Positions 56,729 through 64,000 of a stretch of DNA of 64,000 bases are shown here, in pieces. Source of the DNA: Microstegium vimineum (Eukaryota > Streptophyta > Magnoliopsida > Poales > Poaceae); assembly GCA_022036555.1 (NCBI GenBank), contig CM039133.1, forward strand, positions 7,905,894-7,969,893. The letters are read 5' to 3'. Each line of letters opens with the position of its first letter. Positions within the stretch are counted from its first letter, which is position 1. The position numbers and the translations under genes were made by a program. The notes under the pieces were generated by a model. It saw nothing but the letters and a program-made list of their open reading frames with translations. It was not told the origin of the DNA and ran no database searches.

Positions 56729-58890
56729 CACTACTACAATGCAGAGATATAGTAACACCAACTTGTGTTACTATATGTTAGAAAAAGTGTTACTAGCCCT
56801 CTTAGTAACACATTTTTTTATGTGTTCCAATTGGCCATGTTACTATAGACTAGTCTATTGTAACACATTTACTTGTCTACAGGAACATTTGACAAATGTT
56901 ACAATGATTTTTGTTGTAACACTTTTGTTTTGCTCTAGTAACACTTCACATTATGGTAGAATACATAGTTTGTAACATATTTATTCATCTAATGGAACAT
57001 TAGCCTAGTGTTACAATGATTGTCTATTGTAACACTTTTTTAGTTCTAGTAACACTTTTACATTACGATAGAGCACAATATGGAACAAAGGAACACATGC
57101 TTTGTAACACTTGTTTCTATCTATTGTAACATATTCATATTATAAACAATAATTTATATATTTAGCCTATACATGTGGCACAAATATTATTACAGAATCA
57201 CACAAACTTGACATATTGCCAAATCACATAAACCACAAATTTCAATAATCATAGTAAAATCCACATATCGTAGGATGATTTGAAACATAGTGTTTGTTCA
57301 TACTTGTAATCATAGTATATGTACATAATGATATGGATCTAGAGATAAAACACACATAGTCCATACTAGAAATAAAAATTCAAGAACTAGCTAGGATTCA
57401 TAAAGCCTATTCCTTCTTCCTGTACATGTCGATGTAGGAACTCAACCGTTAATCATTTCTACCTGCAAAGAAAATACAAGTTGTAACATTACAAACTAGA
57501 CCACATATGTACATTGGTGTGAAGTTAAGAAAGCTATTTGAAACATACAAACATCAAAGGCCAAGCAATTGGGACTCCTTTAGCTTGAGCATCACTAGTA
57601 TTGTTGCACCTAGGTGTCGGCCTCACTAATGGCTCATCTTTGGCTATAGGATGATTGATACACACTTTATAGAATTGACTTCCTATCTTAACTCCGCCAA
57701 CAATGGCTTCTGAATCAGTGTTCAAGAGAGTTGCATAGGCCACATGAGCATTATTAGGATATTTTGAAGTCATTAGTAGCACCATGGACCCAACCTACAT
57801 TAAGTTGACATCATCTATTAGTGACCAATAACCTTTAGTACATCATCATCATGCAATTAGAACAAAGTGATATTATATGTTCGTCTACCTTCATTACAGG
57901 AAGTTGTTTATGTGTTTGATGCTTGTAGCATGTAGCCTTGTCATGATCCACCTCCTGGTGTGCAATGTTGTAGTCTCTCCCGGCTCTCTGTGATGACCCT
58001 TGCACGTATAAAAAGAAGTATGAAATAATATGACAAAAATTTTACTATAATTATAGCAAAGTGTGACTCATAGATACCTTTTGTTTCTTTGTTGTTCTAC
58101 TTTTGGTGGATAAAAGTACACTATCATCATCACTAAATTCAGACTCACATGTTTCTTTGTTGTAGTAAAAAGGAGAAAGATAGTAGCCTAAGTTAATATA
58201 TATGGATAAAATAAATATTAAATTCATAGGAAAGTGACTTTACCAATTCATTCTTGTGTTTAAGAAATCCATCCTTCTGGTTGGGTGCAACACATTCAAC
58301 TCTCTAGAAATTTGAGGCAATATTAACGCCAAAAGACTATATTAGGTGAAAACATGAAAAATAGAGCTAATACCTTTCTTTGAGAATCTACCACTTGATT
58401 CTGAGATTTGTTATGATCACTCCTAGCACTATTTCCCTAGAAAAAATATAAAGTATGAGTAAGGCAATTCAATATAGAGTTACAAATTAAAATGTGCATT
58501 GTTACCATTGTTGCTTCTAGCTAGATTCTCATGGTGCCTTTGATTATTTTTTAGTTCTTCCATAATGTCTTGCATTCTTGTTCTATTACAACCAAGCTAT
58601 CTTTTCTATTGAAGTATAGATAGTCGATTGATATGTACCCATAACTCTCGATCAGATCAATTAAGTTGAAAAGGCATATCTCATCTCTATCCATTTCCAT
58701 TTCAACATGTTTATGTCCTTTGGCTGCCCCATCACATTCTAGATTTATGGTCCAATTTATCCACAGCCATGGTAGCACAATCTAAATAAAATTTAGCACC
58801 AATAGGAAAATAAGAATAAATCATAGGATAATTCACAAATAAGAATCTAGTATAATCGAATAGCAACTTTGTATACAGTATTGTTCTTGC
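56729..58890 (-). mobile_element. Second CACTA left end with TNP1-like gene (right end missing)
   Basis: CACTACTACAATGCAG starts the element. Over the next 400 bp about twenty copies of GTGTTAC/GTAACAC form the subterminal array. A multi-exon minus-strand TNP1-like gene follows. No matching right terminus is visible before retroelement sequence begins near 58890, so it was truncated or interrupted. Confidence 0.75.
57534..58778 (-). pseudogene. TNP1/En-Spm-like protein gene
   Basis: The 57785-57534 exon encodes SKYPNNAHVAYATLLN, IVGGVKIGSQFYKVCINHPI and QAKGVPIAWPL, the C-terminal TNP1/EN/SPM-like domain (Transposase_23 family) of plant CACTA proteins. Upstream on the minus strand are short exons with GT-AG borders: about 58012-57890 (VDHDKATCYKHQTHKQLPV), 58160-58080 (ESEFSDDDSVLLSTKSRTTK), 58305-58245 and 58440-58375. 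The first large exon (58778-58551) includes MDRDEICLFNLIDLIESYGY. The protein is thought to assist TNP2 in binding element ends. No TNP2 is present here. Exon limits are approximate. Confidence 0.6.
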
Positions 58891-58947
58891 ATCCGGAAGT
58901 GTACCCTCTACATCTGCATCCGGAAGGACGCCACACAGTCGTGGCAA

Positions 58948-59319
58948 GTGGAGGCCGTCTATGAGCCCAAGATCAGCCGGGCCAGCATGATGGAGTGTAT
59001 GGAGGATGCAGCTCGCATGGCCTTCTTTGATCTTCGTGCTCATCGCCGTAACCGCATGATGGAGGACAAGTACCGGCACCTTCCCTTTGAGACTCGTGAG
59101 GGATGGTCCATGTTCGAGGCTAAGGATGGCTATGATGACGTCACCAAGGTGATGATCGACTTTGCTCATGAGTTGATGCAGCAGGTCGAGGTGCTGACTG
59201 ATGAGCTGGGTGGCCAGCGCAAGCTACTCAAGAGAGCTCGTGCAGAGAATGATGAGCTCAGAGGACGCCTGAAGATGCCCAAGTTCCATCAGAAGCTTCC
59301 CCCAGTTTTCCTTCCTTAG
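58948..59319 (+). CDS. Small ORF in the leader of the Ty3/gypsy element
   Basis: Encodes 123 residues (MEAVYEPKISRASMMECMED ... YRHLPFETREGWSMFEAKDG ... LTDELGGQRKLLKRARAEND) with a C-terminal coiled-coil tendency, then TAG. The frame is open upstream to about 58925. Grass Tekay-type elements often carry an ORF of this kind between LTR and gag; its function is unknown to me. It also supports the view that the retroelement extends at least to about 58900. Confidence 0.5.
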   Translation: MEAVYEPKISRASMMECMEDAARMAFFDLRAHRRNRMMEDKYRHLPFETREGWSMFEAKDGYDDVTKVMIDFAHELMQQVEVLTDELGGQRKLLKRARAENDELRGRLKMPKFHQKLPPVFLP

Positions 59320-59990
59320 GTTGAGTACCACCCTGATGTAATAAACGCTAGCATCGAGAGTTGAGTCAAGTCTTGTCGTGTCTTGTGAACTTGGTTTCGT
59401 TATATGGTTTGTTATTATGATTATGAGTGATTTTGAGTTTTGTAATGAGTTCTGGAACATTGTGGGCATGTCCACAAGTTCCTTAGTTAAAGACATATAG
59501 GCTTGATATAAATAAAAGTGCTAGCGGGTGGGTTATCCTATTTTCTATCTTGCTGTTTTTCTGGAGCAGTCAGTAATCTTTGGGTTGTATCTCAAAGATG
59601 GTTCGTCCTATGATCATGAAATTTATATGGAAACAACTAGATTTCAATACCTTTCCAATTCATATTGAATTGCATTCATACCTGTTTTGGTTTGGGAGAT
59701 ATGACAGTTACAATTTGAGGTTTCTGCGCAGTCTGGAATTCAGAAACAGTTTTGTTAACTTGCTGTTTTCACCTAATTTCTCCTCTGAATATGAAAAAGT
59801 GAGAATTATGAAAGTTGTAGGCTTTCCAACCACGTAAGTTTCACATTTGTTTGACTTTTGGAACGTGAGATGTGAGATATGACTGTTTTACAATACCGCT
59901 TGTAAGGTTCAGATTTCAGAAAGTTATGATCAGTCATGTGTTTCAATGAATATATAATCTAAAGGTCATACTATATGCTTTGGATGACAG
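59320..59990 (+). other. Retroelement leader between small ORF and gag
   Basis: AT-rich untranslated part of the retroelement; no separate gene. Confidence 0.5.
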
Positions 59991-61343
59991 ATGGCCGCAA
60001 GAGGTGGTAGAGGCAGAGGCCTTGGTAGGGGTGCACCACCAGTACCACCACCGGCACCACCACCAGTACCCCCGACCATGGAGCAGTTCATGATAGTGCA
60101 AACACAGCTGATGCAAACAATGATGCAACAACTCCAGAATCCACCTATACCACCACCACCTGTCCAGCCACGGGACAAGCGTGGAGAGTTTATGAAGGGT
60201 CGCCCTTCGGTATTCACCCATGCTTCCGAACCACTGGAGGCGGACAACTGGTTAAGAGCTGTGGAGAAGCAGCTGAACATCGCTCAATGCAATGAGCGTG
60301 AGAAGGTGCTATACGCATCTGGCCAACTGCAGGGTGCCGCTCAAGATTGGTGGGACTCATACATGTATGGACGTCCCAACAATGCACCAGAGGTATCTTG
60401 GCAGGAGTTCACAGATAGCTTCAGGTCCTACCACATTCCTGAAGGCATAGTGGAGCTCAAGCAGGAAGAGTTCAGAGCTGTGAGGCAAGGATCCATGACA
60501 GTGGCGAAGTATCGAGACAAGTTCGCACAGTTGTCTCGATATGCTCCTCATGAGGTTGCCAACGACGCTGACAAGCAGCGCCGCTTTCTAAAGGGTCTCT
60601 ATGATGGTTTGCAGTTGCAACTCATGTCTAATCTCTACCCCAACTACCAAGCACTCGTGAATCGCGCTATTGTTATTGATAACAAGCGCAAGGAGATGGA
60701 AGCCAAGAAGAGGAGGCTTCAGGGACCAGCTTCAGGAAGCAATACCCGTCAGCGTCCTAATCCCCCACAGAACTTCCAGCAGAGGTACCAGGGTTCGAAC
60801 AATCAGTGGAACCATGGTCAGAACCCGCAGCACGGTCAGTTTCCGCAGCGTAATCAGTTCCCACAGCGTGCCCAGAACCAGCAGCAGATTGTGCCACAGG
60901 CGCCACGTCAGGGGAACCCCAATGCTACTCCAATGAAGAACAGTGCTCCCAACACTCCCAACAGGTGTTTCCGTTGCAACAAGTAGGGGCACATGTCCTA
61001 CAACTGTCCCGACAAGCAGAACTAGCAGACGCCTCAGAACCAGAGCAACCAGCAGAGGGCAAGGCACCAGCCTCCACCCAACACTAGAAGGGTGAACTAC
61101 GTGTCGGCAGATACTGCACAGGAGACTCCTGAAGTTATGATGGGTACGTTCAACATCAACTCTATCCCCGCTACTGTACTTTTTGATTCTGGAGCTTCGC
61201 ATTCTTTCATTTCTCAAGCTTTTGTTAGAATGCATGATCTTTTTTTGCGCACCATGAAAACCCCCATAACAGTAAGTTCACCGGGAGGTACTTTGACTGC
61301 AAATTGCTATAGCCCTTCAGTTAGTGTGCTTCTAAGGGGGTAG
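59991..61343 (+). pseudogene. Retroelement gag and protease region
   Basis: Begins MAARGGRGRGLGRGAPP with a Pro-rich run. The capsid-type retrotransposon gag domain follows (NWLRAVEKQLNIAQCNEREK, GAAQDWWDSY, then FRAVRQGSMTVAKYRDKFAQ), then a Gln/Asn-rich stretch and a CX2CX4HX4C knuckle broken after CFRCNK by TAG (60984-60986). A second in-frame TAG lies at 61024-61026. The same frame continues into the aspartic protease with the active-site motif LFDSGASHSFIS (about 61168-61203). A shift near the G-run at 61336-61340 ends it at TAG 61341-61343. Gag assembles the particle; the protease processes the polyprotein. Inactive as read. Confidence 0.88.
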
Positions 61344-62275
61344 CCTTTGAGGTTGAACCTATCATGCTAAGGATAGCTGGTATTGATCTCATTTTGGGAA
61401 TGGACTGGATGATGAAGTACAAGGCAGATATTCAGTGCCAACACAAGGTTGTTGTCTTAACTTCACCTAAAGGGGATAGAATCAGTGTGGAAGTTGTTTT
61501 GAAAGCTCCGCCGACAGTGACTGTGAATCAACTGGATGATGATGGTCATGAATATGAATCAGTTGTTGATAGGTTCCCGGATGTTTTCCCCGATGACTTG
61601 CCAGGTATGCCACCTGACCGAGACATTGAATTTCTTATTGAGCTTTTGCCTAGTACTGCACCTATTGCTAAGCGTCCATATACGATGGGGGTTAATGAGT
61701 TTGAAGAACTTAAGAAACAGTTGCAGGAGTTACAGGAGAAGGGTTTCATACGTCCTAGCTCTTCACCTTGGGGAGCTCCGGTGATCTTTGTTGACAAGAA
61801 AGATGGTACACAACGGATGTGTGTGGATTACCGTTCGCTTAATGAGGTAACTATAAAAAATAAGTACCCTCTACCAAGGATTGATGACTTGTTTGACCAG
61901 TTGAAAGGAGCTTGTGTGTTCTCTAAGATCGATCTTCGATCAGGATATTACCAATTGAAGATACGTGCCTCTGACATACCTAAGACTGCATTTACTACAA
62001 GATATGGGTTATATGAGTACACTGTGATGTCGTTTGGGTTAACCAATGCACCTGCCTACTTCATGTACTTGATGAATAAGGTGTTCATGGAGTTTTTGGA
62101 CAAGTTTGTGGTAGTGCTCATTGATGACATTTTGGTCTACTCCAAGAATGAGGAAGAACATGCAGAACATCTCAGGTTGGTCTTGCAGAAGCTCAGAGAA
62201 CATCAGTTGTATGCTAAAAGGAGCAAGTGTGAGTTTTGGTTGAAAGAAGTGTCGTTCCTAAGGTCATGTTATATC
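61344..62275 (+). pseudogene. Retroelement reverse transcriptase region
   Basis: The frame is open from about 61344 (VEPIMLRIAGIDLILGMDWM, end of protease) through the RT fingers and palm: SSPWGAPVIFVDKKDG, MCVDYRSLNEVTIKNKYPLP, SKIDLRSGYYQLKI, FGLTNAPAYFMYLMN and the catalytic VVLIDDILVYSKNEEEHAEH. A one-base insertion in the segment after FWLKEVSFL (about 62258-62264) sends the frame to a stop at 62303-62305. Copies RNA to DNA in the family; not functional here. Confidence 0.9.
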
Positions 62276-63893
62276 CAATGGAGGAATAGCAGTGGATCCA
62301 AGTAAGGTGGCAGATGTGCTGAATTGGAATCCACCTACCAGTGTGACTGAGATTCGTAGTTTCCTTGGATTGGCTGGTTACTACCGGAGGTTCATTGAAG
62401 GTTTCTCCAAGCTTGCTAAACCAATGACTGCATTGTTAGAGAAGAATGCTAAGTTTGTATGGTCTGAGAAGTGTCAAACTAACTTTGAAGAGTTAAAGAA
62501 GCGGCTAACCACAGCGCCAGTATTGATTTTGCCAGACCTGAATAAGAGTTTCTCCATATATTGTGATGCATCGCATCTAGGTCTTGGTTGTGTGCTTATG
62601 CAAGAAGGCAGAGTTGTTGCTTATGCATCAAGGCAGTTAAGGAAGCACGAGTTGAATTATCCTACACATGACTTGGAGTTAGAAGCTGTGGTGCATGCAC
62701 TGAAAATATGGAGACACTACTTGGTTGGTCACAAGAGTGATATTTACACGGATCACAAGAGTCTGAAATACATATTCACCCAGTCAGATCTGAACTTGAG
62801 GCAATGCCGTTGGTTGGAATTGATCAAGGACTATGACTTGGAGGTCCATTATCACCCCAGAAAAGCGAATGTTGTGGCAGATGCTCTCAGTAGGAAAAGT
62901 TATGCTAATGAAGTATACCTGGAGATACAGTCCAAAGAGTTGTGTGATCAGTTAGCGCATCTCAACTTGGGTTTTGTTGTTGACGCTATGGAGTTAGTTT
63001 TGGAACCTACCCTGGAACAAGAGATTCGCAAGGGTCAGTTGGAAGATGAGAAACTGAAAGAGATTGCCGAGAATATTGTGATTGGCAAGGCACCAGGTTT
63101 CAGTCTGGATGACAATGGTACTCTTTGGTTTGGTAAGAGGTTATGTGTACCTAGGGTAAAAGAGATCCGTGAGACAATTCTGCGAGAGGCTCATGATTCA
63201 GCTTACTCTATACACCCGGGAAGTACCAAGATGTACCTGGACATGAAGGAGAAGTATTGGTGGTATGGACTAAAAAGAGATGTTGCAGAGTATGTGGCAG
63301 TGTGTGATACATGTCAGAGAGTTAAGGCAGAGCACCAGAGACCGGCAGGATTGTTCCAACCGATGAAAATTCCAGAGTGGAAATGGGAAGAAGTTGGTAT
63401 GGATTTCATAGTGGGTTTGCCTCACACCCAAAGTGGTTATGATTCGATATGGGTAATTGTGGATCGATTGGCAAAAGTTGGTCACTTCTTGCCAGTCAGG
63501 ACCACCTACACCGGAGCCAAGTTAGCAGAGTTGTACATGGAAAAGATAGTGTGTATGCACGGTGTTCCTAAGAAGATTGTTTCCGATAGAGGTACCCAGT
63601 TCACGTCACACTTCTGGCAGATGATTCATAGGTCCCTTGGGACCAAGTTGAATTTCAGTACAGCCTATCACCCGCAGACAGATGGTCAGACAGAAAGAAC
63701 CAACCAGATACTAGAAGATATGCTAAGAGCTTGTGCATTACAGAATGGGGCTAGTTGGGATAAGAGTTTGCCGTACGCTGAGTTCTCGTATAACAACAGT
63801 TACCAGAACAGTCTAAAGATGGCACCGTTTGAGGCTTTATATGGAAGGAAATGCAGAACCCCTTTGTTCTGGAATCAGACGGGAGAAAGTTAA
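62276..63893 (+). pseudogene. Retroelement RNase H and integrase region
   Basis: The frame resumes with VDPSKV and RSFLGLAGYYRRFIEGFSKL (RT connection). RNase H follows (YCDASHLGLGCVLMQ; YPTHDLELEAVVHALKIW; YTDHKSLKYIFTQ; ADALSRK). Integrase has an HHCC-type domain (HPGSTKMYL ... CDTCQRVKAEHQRPAG) and catalytic Asp, Asp, Glu in GMDFIVGLP, IVSDRGTQFTSHF and PQTDGQTERTNQILED. The frame ends at TAA 63891-63893 right after LFWNQTGES, where family members continue, so the stop is premature. No other break is visible within 533 codons. Confidence 0.92.
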
Positions 63894-64000
63894 GTGTTTG
63901 GGCCAGATGTGTTGAAAAGTGCAGAGGAACAGGTATGGACTATACGAGAAAACTTGAGAGTTGCACAGTCCCGACAAAAGAGTTATGCTGACACCCGCAG
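63894..64000 (+). pseudogene. Continuation of integrase C-terminal region
   Basis: In the same frame after the TAA the sequence reads VFGPDVLKSAEEQVWTIREN and LRVAQSRQKSYADTR, the normal Ty3/gypsy integrase continuation, and runs off the window. Confidence 0.8.

Larger units (their letters stand above)
58891..64000 (+). mobile_element. Degenerate Tekay-like Ty3/gypsy retrotransposon, 5' end lost, continues past window
   Basis: Order gag, protease, RT, RNase H, integrase defines Ty3/gypsy. Sequence style (PRIDDLFDQL, LSRK, WRHYLVGHK) is that of the Tekay/Del chromovirus lineage as I remember it. No LTR end and no initiator-Met primer-binding site (TGGTATCAGAG) is seen between 58891 and 59990, so the 5' LTR is absent or displaced. 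Two TAG stops, two frameshifts and one TAA interrupt the polyprotein. The chromodomain and 3' LTR would lie beyond 64000. Confidence 0.85.

Noticed and set aside
1..64000. CRISPR arrays, phage or bacterial operons
   Set aside because: Repeats are transposon termini or tandem duplications, genes have spliceosomal introns, and no direct repeat-spacer pattern was seen.

Overview
This window looks like nuclear DNA of a panicoid grass (sorghum, sugarcane or Miscanthus type). The evidence is short genes with GT-AG introns, many grass MITEs (Stowaway-like, hAT/PIF-like), CACTA elements with arrays of inverted subterminal motifs, a MULE, a Tekay-type Ty3/gypsy element, and grass-type C/G-rich first exons. 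No bacterial or organellar signal is visible. Family names rest on recognised motifs; no database search was possible.

Three host genes are well supported. (1) An RSL-class bHLH transcription factor on the minus strand (1927-3340) has five phase-0 exons and an apparent 1-bp frameshift in exon 1. (2) 40S ribosomal protein S29 on the minus strand (8110-9125) has three exons, a complete 56-residue protein, and a TATA box, telo-box and TGGGCC motifs upstream. (3) A plant-specific 189-residue protein with an EAR-type LxLxL motif on the plus strand (35913-39429) has its single coding intron enlarged by a 2.7-kb TG...CA element with a 5-bp target duplication, most likely a solo LTR. Fragments resembling cinnamate 4-hydroxylase (about 9890-10008) and a long-chain acyl-CoA synthetase exon (12348-12403) lie in a chimeric stretch that may be a Helitron-type capture.

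Most of the rest is mobile DNA. A 2.0-kb MULE (4093-6113) keeps long TIRs and the N-terminal half of a MuDR-like protein. A complete 10,006-bp CACTA element (18291-28296, 16-bp TIRs with one mismatch, TSD ACA) carries two minus-strand genes, a TNP2 transposase and a protein combining a Transposase_24-like region with a Ulp1-like cysteine protease. Both genes contain breaks. The inverted CGGTT motif array found at its ends is repeated internally, directly upstream of the promoter of the second gene. A 521-bp non-autonomous CACTA element lies at 30936-31456.

The right side is a nest. A CACTA left end with long foldback repeats (53276-54447) is fused in mid-exon to the C-terminal part of a MuDR-like transposase (54448-56249). 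Next comes another CACTA left end with a TNP1-like gene (56729 to about 58890). Last is a degenerate Tekay-like Ty3/gypsy element (gag, protease, RT, RNase H, integrase) that runs off the window. The long intervals between (9.7-18 kb, 28.3-35.5 kb, 40-53 kb) show no convincing genes, only MITEs, short tandem duplications and hairpins.
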